DNA of 5,947 bases from the NCBI GenBank assembly GCA_003153955.1, contig PMCB01000074.1, positions 9,669-15,615 of the forward strand, read 5' to 3'. Below are positions 1 to 5,877 of this stretch, piece by piece. A model generated the notes under the pieces. The model did no database searches. It saw only the letters and a list, made by a program, of their open reading frames with translations, and was not told the origin of the DNA. The stretch's first letter is position 1; each line of letters opens with the position of its first letter. This DNA comes from Dehalococcoidia bacterium (GTDB taxonomy: Bacteria > Chloroflexota > Dehalococcoidia > Dehalococcoidales > Fen-1064). The translations under genes and the position numbers were made by a program.

Positions 1-2
1 CC

Positions 3-461
3 GGCACAATTTTCCGGGTCGGGCTCAGCTGTTACACCCCGGCCCCGGATATTTTCAAGGGCGGCGATTATACCGCCGATGAGAAATCAATCATCCGATG
101 GTATCAGGTTACTAAATACCCGAAAGGGGTTTCGCTGGAAGAAGGCGAAGACTGGTTCCTCAATGTCCACACCAAAGAAGTACTGCGGCAGCCCGGACTC
201 ACCGCTTATTTCAGTTCCCGCGCATGTACCATGCCGGGGCGGTATCCGGTGGAATGGGTGCGGGTGACGGAACAGTGGTACGAGGATTTCAACGGCTGGA
301 AGAAGTCGGTTATCGATTCCCCGCCGAAGTATACCAAGCCGCCATGGGCAAAATGGGATAAATACCCGTTTCTCGAACCATACGTCGATTTTACCAGCAC
401 TTTCATTCTGGAACGGCCCGACCACGATTACCTGCGGGACGCCAGGCCTTATCCCGGGTGA
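3..461 (+). CDS. C-terminal part of an uncharacterised EthD-like (dimeric alpha/beta-barrel) protein, 5' end cut by the window
   Basis: An open frame enters from the left edge and runs 152 codons to a TGA stop, so the start is outside the window. I do not recognise a named family. The predicted order of elements is beta (IIRWYQVTKYPKGV), a long helix (SLEEGEDWFLNVHTKEV), then PGLTAYF, a second strand-helix unit (VEWVRVTEQWYEDFNGWKK) and a last strand (DFTSTFILERP). This resembles the ferredoxin-like EthD/dimeric alpha-beta-barrel fold, where the 'W..vHt..v...PGl..Y' pattern is typical. The residues before it (GTIFRVGLSCYTPAPDIFKGG) may be the end of another domain. The protein is rich in Trp, Tyr and Pro and has no visible membrane segment or signal. 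The frame is chosen because it stays open from the edge and its codon use and protein pattern look real, whereas the overlapping minus-strand frame gives low-complexity, implausible protein. Function and partner genes are unknown. The fold assignment is inference. Confidence 0.72.
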   Translation, partial: GTIFRVGLSCYTPAPDIFKGGDYTADEKSIIRWYQVTKYPKGVSLEEGEDWFLNVHTKEVLRQPGLTAYFSSRACTMPGRYPVEWVRVTEQWYEDFNGWKKSVIDSPPKYTKPPWAKWDKYPFLEPYVDFTSTFILERPDHDYLRDARPYPG

Positions 462-664
462 GATATACTGTAAGATGCATCTGGATAAAATTGAAAATTT
501 ACTGAAAAAGAACCTCAATAAGAAACATTAGGCATATTCATGATTGGTGTTTTTCACACCGCTTATTCTCATCTTACTTAACAGTCATAGTACTAAATGT
601 CACATCGGGCGGCCTTTCTTTTTAGCCGTGAATATGTAATAATACTGTCAAACCGATATCAATT

Positions 665-670
665 AAGGAT
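665..670 (+). promoter_or_regulatory. Ribosome binding site of the J-domain gene (decides the start)
   Basis: AAGGAT lies 7 bases before the ATG at 678. An upstream in-frame ATG at 597 has no such site, and its extra 27 residues look unlike the J-domain family. The site therefore fixes the start at 678. Confidence 0.75.
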
Positions 671-677
671 ATTCATC

Positions 678-1100
678 ATGCAGGTCGAAGAAAACCTTTA
701 TGCGCTTCTGGGCATCGCGCCCAATGCCACTGAAAAAGAGATTAATGCAGCCTATAGAAAAATGGCTTTTGTTTTCCATCCTGACCGGAACATGGGAAAT
801 CCTGAATCCGATCAGATGATGCGAGAATTAAACGAGGCTTATGCTATTCTCTCCAACCCGGCAAGACGGAAAGAATACGACCTGCCATTGGGATATCACG
901 CGGTCACTGCAAAATTCAAAGCGGGCTTTAAAGTGAAAATTAACGCTCATTCCAGCTCACCGTACCGAAACCATATCGGCGTGGTAGATCAAGAACCTGT
1001 AAAAGATACTTTCCGCTTCTGGTATATGGTCCGGTTCGAATCTAAAGATTTCTCCACTATTAACCGTTTCGCGGAAGAAGAACTCACTAAAACAGATTAA
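678..1100 (+). CDS. J-domain (DnaJ-like) protein with a short C-terminal beta-rich domain, 140 aa
   Basis: Residues 5-70 form a canonical J-domain: NLYALLGIAPNATEKEINAAYRKMA, the HPD tripeptide at 34-36 that stimulates the ATPase of Hsp70/DnaK, and the helix III-IV pattern LNEAYAILSNPARRKEYD. It lacks the Gly/Phe linker, zinc centre (CxxCxGxG repeats) and substrate-binding domains of full DnaJ, which is about 370-380 aa. Instead a 65-residue tail (AKFKAGFKVKINAH.., then HIGVVDQEPVKDTFRFWYMVRFESK) alternates like strands of a small SH3-like barrel and ends in an acidic EEEL. It is thus a J-protein of specialised type, probably cytosolic, working with DnaK encoded elsewhere. The tail may bind a particular client, but that is inference. 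The start at 678 is set by AAGGAT. The gene stands alone, with a strong terminator 25 bases after its stop. No convincing promoter is visible. AATAAT at 638-643, preceded by TG, is a possible extended -10 without a matching -35. Confidence 0.9.
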   Translation: MQVEENLYALLGIAPNATEKEINAAYRKMAFVFHPDRNMGNPESDQMMRELNEAYAILSNPARRKEYDLPLGYHAVTAKFKAGFKVKINAHSSSPYRNHIGVVDQEPVKDTFRFWYMVRFESKDFSTINRFAEEELTKTD

Positions 1101-1124
1101 GCGACAAATGGGCAAATAAAACAC

Positions 1125-1159
1125 AAAAGGCGTCTGGAACGAAAATCCGGCGCCTTTTT
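1125..1159 (+). terminator. Rho-independent terminator after the J-domain gene
   Basis: AAAAGGCGTC pairs with GGCGCCTTTT (10 bp with one G-T wobble). The stem extends inward by GGA/TCC past a bulged T and ends in TTTTT at 1155-1159. The arms lie 25 bases after the TAA stop and point with the gene. The A-run on the other side could give weak termination in reverse, but no gene arrives from that side. Confidence 0.88.
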
Positions 1160-1192
1160 AATCATTCAATGAAGGAAAGCCCTTTGCGCAAA

Positions 1193-1214
1193 TCAGATTC
1201 ACTTTACAATCTGA
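1193..1214. promoter_or_regulatory. Possible operator dyad overlapping the -35 of the DapA-family gene
   Basis: TCAGATT (1193-1199) and AATCTGA (1208-1214) are perfect inverted arms separated by 8 bases and cover the TTTACA -35 element. Directly to its left lies a perfect 10-base palindrome, TTTGCGCAAA (1183-1192). The position fits a repressor site. Arms of this length occur by chance in several kilobases, so position is the main argument. Confidence 0.35.
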
Positions 1215-1231
1215 CATTACGGGTATATTAT
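1203..1231 (+). promoter_or_regulatory. Sigma-70-like promoter of the DapA-family gene
   Basis: TTTACA (1203-1208) and TATTAT (1226-1231) are separated by 17 bases, placing the transcript start near 1238 and leaving a leader of about 35 bases with GGAG at 1261-1264, 8 bases before the ATG. An alternative -10, TATATT at 1224-1229, would have a short 15-base spacer. Confidence 0.6.
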
Positions 1232-1272
1232 TCGTGCTGATTTAAAAATATTAGTAATCGGGAGTCAAATCG

Positions 1273-2235
1273 ATGAAACTGACAGAGCTGAAGAAAAAAT
1301 TACAGGGAGTCGTAATTGTGAATGCAACGCCGTTCAACCGGGACGGCAGCCTGGATATGGATGGTCTTCGGGCTAATTTGCGCTGGCTGCTAAAACGGAT
1401 AGAAGGGAAAGATTTCATATTCAACCCGCTGGGCAGCACGGGGGAATTTTATGCTATGTCCGATGATGAATGCAAAGCCGTGATAAAGGCAACAGTTGAA
1501 GAAGTAAATGGCAAATTGCCTGTCTTCGCCGGCGCGGGCAGGCCCGGCACGATGGAAACAGTTAAAATGTGTAAATATGCCGAATCGGTGGGCGCGGACG
1601 GCGTGCAGGTGATTCTGCCTTATTACTTTACAGCTACCGAAGAAGGCGCATATCTGCATTATAAAACCATCGCTGAAAGCCTCAAAATTGCCGTGATGGT
1701 TTATAATAACCCGGGGCCGTCCGGCTCCTGGATCAGACCGGAACTGATGGCTAAAATTGCCAAAATACCAAATATCATCGCTTGTAAGGAAAATACGCCA
1801 AATCTGACCCTATATGTTCAAATGCAAAAAGCGGTTGACCCCAAAGATATGGCCTTTTTCTGCGGGCTCGGGGAACAAATGTATACCTGGGGGGCGAAAT
1901 ACGGATATGCGGGAGTAGTAAGTTCCAACGCAAATTTGATGCCGGAGTGGACTTATTCTCTATACCTGGCTGCTAAAGCCAATGACTTTGCGGAAATGGA
2001 TGCCTTGATGAAAAAGATGGCTCCCTTCAACGATTTCTTTAACCGGCTGACAGCAACCAGGGCTCATATCGGAGTTTATAATAACCCGGCGCTGATGTAT
2101 TTGCCTACCGTGAAAGCGGCGATGGATATTATCGGGCTTAAAGGCGGCGAATTGAGATTGCCGATTACAGGACTGACAAGTGCCGAAAAGACCGAATTGG
2201 CCGGTATTTTAAAGACACTGAAAATCAGCGGCTAA
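1273..2235 (+). CDS. DapA/N-acetylneuraminate-lyase superfamily aldolase or dehydratase, 320 aa
   Basis: This is a full-length class I, Schiff-base-forming TIM-barrel enzyme of the DHDPS/NAL family, which usually runs 290-320 aa. Visible landmarks are the pyruvate-binding loop GSTGE at 54-58, the PYY pair at 116-118, the catalytic tyrosine in YNNPG at Y144, and the Schiff-base lysine K172 in ACKENTPNL. Family members condense or cleave pyruvate-type substrates through a lysine imine. True dihydrodipicolinate synthase has YNVPxRTG, whose arginine (R138 in E. coli) binds aspartate semialdehyde. Here the segment is YNNPGPSG and proline sits in that place. GSTGEFY recalls sugar-acid dehydratases (GGTGEFF) more than DHDPS (GTTGE). 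It is therefore better called a DapA-family enzyme of unknown substrate than dapA. No lysine-pathway gene is adjacent. The start is supported by GGAG 8 bases upstream and by a promoter at 1203-1231. The gene converges on rimO with 30 bases between the stops. Confidence 0.93.
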   Translation: MKLTELKKKLQGVVIVNATPFNRDGSLDMDGLRANLRWLLKRIEGKDFIFNPLGSTGEFYAMSDDECKAVIKATVEEVNGKLPVFAGAGRPGTMETVKMCKYAESVGADGVQVILPYYFTATEEGAYLHYKTIAESLKIAVMVYNNPGPSGSWIRPELMAKIAKIPNIIACKENTPNLTLYVQMQKAVDPKDMAFFCGLGEQMYTWGAKYGYAGVVSSNANLMPEWTYSLYLAAKANDFAEMDALMKKMAPFNDFFNRLTATRAHIGVYNNPALMYLPTVKAAMDIIGLKGGELRLPITGLTSAEKTELAGILKTLKISG

Positions 2236-2265
2236 ATCGAGGATATTGTCCTACGGTTTTACTTT

Positions 2266-3627
2266 TTAGGATTTTAGTCGCGGCTGTTTTTTCTTGAGCA
2301 TCGTGCCGCCCAAATCATAGGGCATCGCCTCATTAATGAGCACCGGCAGCATTTGTCCGGCGGGGATTTTACTTTTAACCAGTACCAGCCCGTCAATTTC
2401 CGGTGCGTCGCGGTAACTGCGCCCGATTGAGACGCCCTGCCCGTAACCCTCGAATAGCACATTTAGCGTTCGGCCGATAAAAGTTTTGTTGATTTCCATG
2501 GAGATTTTTTGCTGTTTTTCCATCAGGCGGTTGAAACGTTCTTTTTTAACTTCCGCCGGCACAGTATCGCCCAGCGGTTCGCAGGGGGTGCCTGACTCAA
2601 AAGAATATTCGAAAGCCCCGACTCTATCGAAACGCAATTCTTCAATAAAATCGAGCAAAGTCTGAAACTCTGCTTCGGTCTCGCCGGGATAACCGACAAT
2701 GAAAGTGGTGCGCAGCGCCAAATCCGGGATGGCCTTACGCATTTTTTCTACCGTCTTGTTTACCCAACTAACATTTGTCGGGCGCTGCATCCGCCGTAAA
2801 ACCGCCGGATGGGCATGCTGCAGGGGCATATCGAGATAATGCACCACTTGTTTTTCAGTCGCAATAACCTCAATTAACTGATCGGTCACGAAGCCGGGAT
2901 AAGAATACATCACCCGTATCCAATCAATATCAGGGGCCGCTGCAGTCAATTTTTTCAACAGTTTGGCCAGCCCGTTTTTCAATCCTAAATCATAGCCGTA
3001 ATCAGTGGTATCCTGAGCGATGAGGGTAATCTCGCGGATGCCCTTATCCTGCAAAATTCGCGCTTCGGCTAAAATCGATTCTTCCGGGCGGCTGACAGTG
3101 GTGCCTTTAATCAAAGGAATGGCGCAGAAAGCACAGGGGCGGCGGCAGCCATCGGCGATTTTCAGATAAGCGCTGACCCCCTGTATTGAGACACGTAACG
3201 CTCCTTGCTCGTCGCTGCCGACAGCGGCGGCATCCGGTAACTGATAACGCGGGTTTGGCGAATTGACCCGCTGTAGATTGGCTACAACGTCTGTAATGTC
3301 CATCCAGCGCCGTGTCCCGATAATGCCGTCGATACCTGGAAGTTCCCGGGCAACATCGGCGCCGTAACGCTGCGTCAGGCAGCCGGCGGCTATCAGTTTC
3401 TGACCGCTTTTCTTTTTCTTGGCTAATTCCGCCAGCACATTGTGGGATTCTTCTTTGGCAGTAGCGATAAAACCGCAGGTGTTGACGATTAAAATGCCGG
3501 CTTTATCCGGGTCGGCAGTACTTTTATAACCGGATTTTGTCAGCAACTGTGCCATCGAATCGGAGTCGACGGTATTTTTGGCGCAGCCGAGGGAAACAAT
3601 ATGAAAAGTATTTTTATTGATTGTCAT
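2266..3627 (-). CDS. rimO: Ribosomal protein S12 methylthiotransferase RimO, 453 aa
   Basis: RimO is a radical-SAM enzyme that adds a methylthio group to the beta carbon of a conserved aspartate (Asp89 in E. coli) of ribosomal protein S12. Three parts are visible. The N-terminal UPF0004/MTTase domain has SLGCAKNTVDSD and the auxiliary-cluster cysteines C15, C51 and C83. The radical-SAM domain has DGCRRPCAFCAIP, with cluster ligands C161, C165 and C168 (CX3CX2C), followed by family blocks YSYPG, DMPLQHAHPAVLRRM and FIVGYPGETEAEF. The TRAM domain, from about 381, has GRSYRDAPEIDGLVLV, a block that separates RimO from MiaB. Length and order match the family (about 430-450 aa), with no missing residue. 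The start ATG is preceded only by a weak GAAG 7 bases away. The gene lies 83 bases downstream of the exporter permease on the same strand, but a promoter in that gap suggests separate housekeeping expression. Confidence 0.96.
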   Translation of the reverse strand: MTINKNTFHIVSLGCAKNTVDSDSMAQLLTKSGYKSTADPDKAGILIVNTCGFIATAKEESHNVLAELAKKKKSGQKLIAAGCLTQRYGADVARELPGIDGIIGTRRWMDITDVVANLQRVNSPNPRYQLPDAAAVGSDEQGALRVSIQGVSAYLKIADGCRRPCAFCAIPLIKGTTVSRPEESILAEARILQDKGIREITLIAQDTTDYGYDLGLKNGLAKLLKKLTAAAPDIDWIRVMYSYPGFVTDQLIEVIATEKQVVHYLDMPLQHAHPAVLRRMQRPTNVSWVNKTVEKMRKAIPDLALRTTFIVGYPGETEAEFQTLLDFIEELRFDRVGAFEYSFESGTPCEPLGDTVPAEVKKERFNRLMEKQQKISMEINKTFIGRTLNVLFEGYGQGVSIGRSYRDAPEIDGLVLVKSKIPAGQMLPVLINEAMPYDLGGTMLKKKQPRLKS

Positions 3628-3656
3628 GGAACCGCTTCACGTTATTCTCTATCTTA

Positions 3657-3685
3657 ACTATAACGGACAGCGGCATGTATGTCGA
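3657..3685 (-). promoter_or_regulatory. Candidate sigma-70-like promoter of rimO
   Basis: On the minus strand TCGACA (3680-3685) and TATAGT (3657-3662) are each one mismatch from consensus, with exactly 17 bases between them. This places the transcript start near 3650, about 23 bases before the rimO ATG. No terminator separates rimO from the permease, so read-through from the exporter genes could add to it. Confidence 0.6.
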
Positions 3686-3710
3686 TAAACCCATTCAAGG
3701 CAGCCGCTAT

Positions 3711-4502
3711 TTATTTTGCCAGCTGCACGTAGCGTCGCACTGAAAGCGGGATAAAGACCAGCATCAAACCGGCATCCCAGACCAGGATTTGCCATAAATA
3801 TTTCGTCAGGCTGGCGCCGCCCGCCGCCGGATTCGAGCCCAGGAATAACGCCCTGATCACCCCGGCCATTGAAGTTACCGGATTAACGTTGGCAAAGTAC
3901 TGCAGCCAGTGCGGCATCGTGGCTATGGGGACATACAAAGAGCTGGCAAAAACCAGGGGAAAGACCCAAACAAAGCCCGCAACCTGGGCTGTTTCCTGGT
4001 TCTTCACCGATATCCCGATAAATACACCGATCCATGTCAGCGCCACCCCGAAAAGAATCACCAGTAAAACCGCCATGATTGCCGGTACCAGACCATTTCC
4101 AAACCTGAATCCGGCCGCCAGACCGACTCCAATCATTAGTAATATCAACACCGCATAGCGGATTCCGTCGGCAATCACCCTGCCCGTCAGAAAAGCCGGC
4201 CGTGCCATCGGCAATGAACGGAAACGATCAATTAAGCCTTTGGACAAATCTTCGGCAATACCGACACTGGTTTGTGTCGAACCGAACACGACAGTCTGTG
4301 CCAGGAATCCGGGCAAGAAATACTGGATATAAGGTATGCCGCCTTTTTGAATCGCGCCGCCGAAAACATAATTGAATAACAGCAGCAGCACCACGTTCAG
4401 CATGGCGTTGAAAACCAGCAATTGCGGCAGACGGATGTATCTGGTAACATTGCGCCTGGTCATCACCATGATATCGGAGATTGCTGCAGACATTTTTTCC
4501 AT
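3711..4502 (-). CDS. ABC-2 type exporter permease, DrrB-like, 263 aa
   Basis: This is the membrane half of an ABC-2 exporter of the daunorubicin-resistance (DrrB) type. It has about six hydrophobic spans; counted from the GTG at 4517 these are near 34-54, 64-84, 119-138, 143-170, 177-197 and 243-260. The cytoplasmic loop carries the family block GLIDRFRSLPMARPAFLTGR (94-113), which couples to the ATPase. The segment NPVTSMAGVIRALFLG before the last span is also typical. The protein starts in the cytoplasm and ends in basic RRYVQLAK. Two starts are possible. ATG at 4502 has GGTGAG 10 bases upstream and is preferred. GTG at 4517 directly abuts the ATPase TAG stop and would add five residues (268 aa). 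Either way the two genes are translationally coupled, and the products should form a heterotetramer with two copies each. Substrate is not readable from sequence; antibiotics, lipids and other hydrophobic compounds are known for relatives. Confidence 0.92.
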   Translation of the reverse strand: MEKMSAAISDIMVMTRRNVTRYIRLPQLLVFNAMLNVVLLLLFNYVFGGAIQKGGIPYIQYFLPGFLAQTVVFGSTQTSVGIAEDLSKGLIDRFRSLPMARPAFLTGRVIADGIRYAVLILLMIGVGLAAGFRFGNGLVPAIMAVLLVILFGVALTWIGVFIGISVKNQETAQVAGFVWVFPLVFASSLYVPIATMPHWLQYFANVNPVTSMAGVIRALFLGSNPAAGGASLTKYLWQILVWDAGLMLVFIPLSVRRYVQLAK

Positions 4503-4517
4503 GGAATTTCTTCTCAC

Positions 4518-5537
4518 CTACTTCGTTTTTTTCGCGTCGACAGCAGTAACATTCTCAGCCGCGTGGCCGGTAATTGCCAGAAAGACATCGTCCAGAGTAG
4601 GCTGAGTTAGTGCCAATTCCGCCAGTTGGATGCCGCTCGCATCCAGCCGCCGTACCACGTCTGATAAAATGGCTGTGCCGCCGTCCGCCGGTAAGCTGAT
4701 ATCGCCTGTTTCCGAATTACTATTCATCTGGTCTTTGCTGAGTTCCCGCAGCAAATCTAATGCCTGTCTGGTTTGATTCGGGTCCGCCAGTTTCAATTTG
4801 ACGCGCGTTTCTCCGCCGCAGCATCCTTTCAACTCTGCAGGTGTGCCGACCCGGATAATGTGACCGTTGTCCATGATGGCGATTTTATCTGCCAGACGGT
4901 CAGCTTCTTCCAGATATTGGGTCGTTAAAAATACAGTGTGGCAATCTTTGGTCAGTTTGCCAATAACGTCCCACAACCCGAAACGGCTGCGCGGGTCCAG
5001 GCCGGTGGTGGGTTCATCCAGAAAGAGGATTTTTGGTTCAGCCACGAGTGTGGCCGCTAAATCCAGGCGGCGCCGCATACCGCCGGAATAAGTTTTTACC
5101 CTTCTATTGCCGGCATCAGCCAGATCGAAGGTGATCAATAATTCACCCGCCCTGGTCCGTGATTTATTGTTACCCAGATGATAGAGCTGCCCGATCATTT
5201 CCAGGTTTTCTTTGCCGGTTAAATCTTCATCCACCGCGGGATATTGCCCTGCCAACCCGATAATCGGACGGATTGAGGCAGCGTTCTTCCTGATGTCAAA
5301 ACCACCTACACTGGCAGTACCGCCATCCGGGATCAGCAGTGTGGTTAAAATACGGATCAGCGTCGTTTTACCGGAACCGTTCGGGCCCAGTAAGGCAAAA
5401 ACAATACCTTCCCCGACGTTCAGGCTGATATTATCCAGCGCTTGAATCTTTCCGAAATGCTTACTGATTCCCTCAATAATTATCGCATCCTGGCTACAAT
5501 CTGATTTAGCGGGATTGACTTTTAAATTACTGGTCAA
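4518..5537 (-). CDS. ABC transporter ATP-binding protein, DrrA-like, TTG start, 339 aa
   Basis: This is the nucleotide-binding subunit paired with the downstream permease. Its motifs are complete: Walker A GPNGSGKT at 51-58, Q-loop Q98 in GLAGQYPAVDEDLTGKENL, signature YSGGMRRRLDLA at 150-161, Walker B ILFLDEP followed by the D-loop TTGLD at 170-181, and the switch region TTQYLEEADRLAD near 205-217. Glutamine sits where most ABC ATPases have the H-loop histidine, a known trait of the DrrA family and not damage. The tail (about 239-325) carries the DrrA-type C-terminal domain ending in PTLDDVFLAITG. Translation starts at TTG (5535-5537) with GGAG 7 bases before it. The next in-frame Met is at residue 114, after Walker A, so TTG must be the start. 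A hydrophilic stretch of about 17 residues precedes the first ABC strand. No convincing promoter lies directly upstream, so expression may depend on read-through past the terminator at 5638-5693. Confidence 0.94.
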   Translation of the reverse strand: MTSNLKVNPAKSDCSQDAIIIEGISKHFGKIQALDNISLNVGEGIVFALLGPNGSGKTTLIRILTTLLIPDGGTASVGGFDIRKNAASIRPIIGLAGQYPAVDEDLTGKENLEMIGQLYHLGNNKSRTRAGELLITFDLADAGNRRVKTYSGGMRRRLDLAATLVAEPKILFLDEPTTGLDPRSRFGLWDVIGKLTKDCHTVFLTTQYLEEADRLADKIAIMDNGHIIRVGTPAELKGCCGGETRVKLKLADPNQTRQALDLLRELSKDQMNSNSETGDISLPADGGTAILSDVVRRLDASGIQLAELALTQPTLDDVFLAITGHAAENVTAVDAKKTK

Positions 5538-5544
5538 AATAATT

Positions 5545-5548
5545 CTCC
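5545..5548 (-). promoter_or_regulatory. Ribosome binding site that fixes the TTG start of the ABC ATPase
   Basis: GGAG on the minus strand stands 7 bases before the TTG at 5535-5537. No ATG or GTG lies in a position that would keep the full ABC domain with as good a site. Confidence 0.75.
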
Positions 5549-5637
5549 AACACCGGAATAAGCCTAATTGACATTATGTTAAAAGCTTCAGAAAATTCCG
5601 GAAATAACTTTTGTCACAATAAAACATATTTAATTTC

Positions 5638-5693
5638 ATATAATAAAAACACAACAGAGAACGAGTCATAATCATGATCTCGTTCTCTGTGTG
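5638..5693 (-). terminator. Strong rho-independent terminator after the 30-aa membrane protein gene
   Basis: Twelve-base perfect arms, ACAGAGAACGAG (5654-5665) and CTCGTTCTCTGT (5679-5690), form a stem that extends inward by TCAT/ATGA past a bulged T and outward by CAC/GTG past a bulged A, about 19 pairs in all. On the minus strand it is followed by TTTTTATTATAT. There is no T-run on the other side, so it acts only on transcripts moving leftward, which come from the small gene at 5715-5807. It sits between that gene and the exporter and may meter read-through into the latter. Confidence 0.88.
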
Positions 5694-5714
5694 AAGTATG
5701 CCTTTAATTAAAAT

Positions 5715-5807
5715 TTATTTTGACTTGCTCTGCCGCCCGCGCATCATAAACAAAACGACGACAATAATAACCAGGACGATTGCTAAGTACAACCACCAGA
5801 ATTTCAT
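5715..5807 (-). CDS. Single-span membrane microprotein, 30 aa
   Basis: This short gene has every sign of translation: an ATG at 5805-5807, TAGGAG with GGAG 6 bases before it, a TAA stop, an upstream consensus promoter and a strong terminator 22 bases after the stop. The product begins MKFWWLYLAIVLVIIVVVLF, so residues 3-22 form one hydrophobic helix with two tryptophans and a tyrosine at its start. It then turns basic and polar (RGRQSKSK). By the positive-inside rule the tail should be cytoplasmic and the N-terminus outside or at the outer face. It has no signal-peptidase or lipobox motif. I recognise no family. Small single-span proteins are known as accessory subunits of transporters and respiratory complexes (AcrZ and KdpF are examples of the type), and the next gene on the strand is an ABC exporter, so a link to it is a reasonable guess. 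A toxin of type I kind is an alternative, but no antisense RNA is evident. Confidence 0.72.
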   Translation of the reverse strand: MKFWWLYLAIVLVIIVVVLFMMRGRQSKSK

Positions 5808-5813
5808 ATTTTA

Positions 5814-5817
5814 CTCC
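5814..5817 (-). promoter_or_regulatory. Ribosome binding site of the 30-aa membrane protein gene
   Basis: GGAG, within TAGGAG on the minus strand, lies 6 bases before the ATG. It is among the best placed sites in the window and is a main reason to accept so short a gene. Confidence 0.72.
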
Positions 5818-5834
5818 TACATATTATTTTTCGA

Positions 5835-5867
5835 CAATTCTTGTGCAGTTAACAAACACAAAAATTG
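5835..5867 (-). promoter_or_regulatory. Leader hairpin between promoter and ribosome binding site of the small gene
   Basis: On the minus strand CAATTTTTGTG (5857-5867) pairs with CACAAGAATTG (5835-5845), 11 bp with one T-G wobble, around an 11-base loop. It is followed by an A-rich stretch instead of a T-run, so it is not a terminator. It begins within a few bases of the predicted transcript start (about 5872), where it could protect the 5' end of the mRNA. Confidence 0.5.
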
Positions 5868-5877
5868 CATCGGATAT

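Noticed and set aside
207..217. Glutamine in place of the H-loop histidine of the ATPase (positions are residues of the protein encoded at 4518-5537)
   Set aside because: TTQYLEEAD is normal in the DrrA family and is not a sign of inactivation.
87..518. Minus-strand open frame of 143 codons over the left-edge gene
   Set aside because: It lies antisense to the partial gene at 3-461. Its protein has no recognisable fold, and the plus frame has coherent secondary structure.
475..531. 18-codon plus-strand ORF (MHLDKIENLLKKNLNKKH)
   Set aside because: There is no usable Shine-Dalgarno and no promoter. It is short enough to be chance despite its helical look.
546..560. GGTGT-TTTTC-ACACC hairpin after the left-edge gene
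   Set aside because: The stem is only 5 bp with no T-run following, too weak to call a terminator.
597..677. Upstream ATG extending the J-domain gene by 27 residues
   Set aside because: It has no ribosome binding site, the extension does not look like J-protein sequence, and AAGGAT marks the ATG at 678.
2240..2267. AGGA-TATTG-TCCT hairpin followed by T-rich sequence between the convergent stops
   Set aside because: The stem is only 4 bp. It may help termination, but I cannot support it as a terminator.
3669..3708. AGCGGC/GCCGCT inverted repeat between the permease and rimO
   Set aside because: It has six-base arms with a 28-base loop and no T-run, and it overlaps the rimO promoter. It is neither a terminator nor a convincing operator.
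5576..5671. 31-codon plus-strand ORF in the gap upstream of the ATPase
   Set aside because: It has no ribosome binding site, runs into the terminator hairpin and has a low-complexity Asn-rich product. The TTGACA at 5568-5573 lacks a fitting -10.
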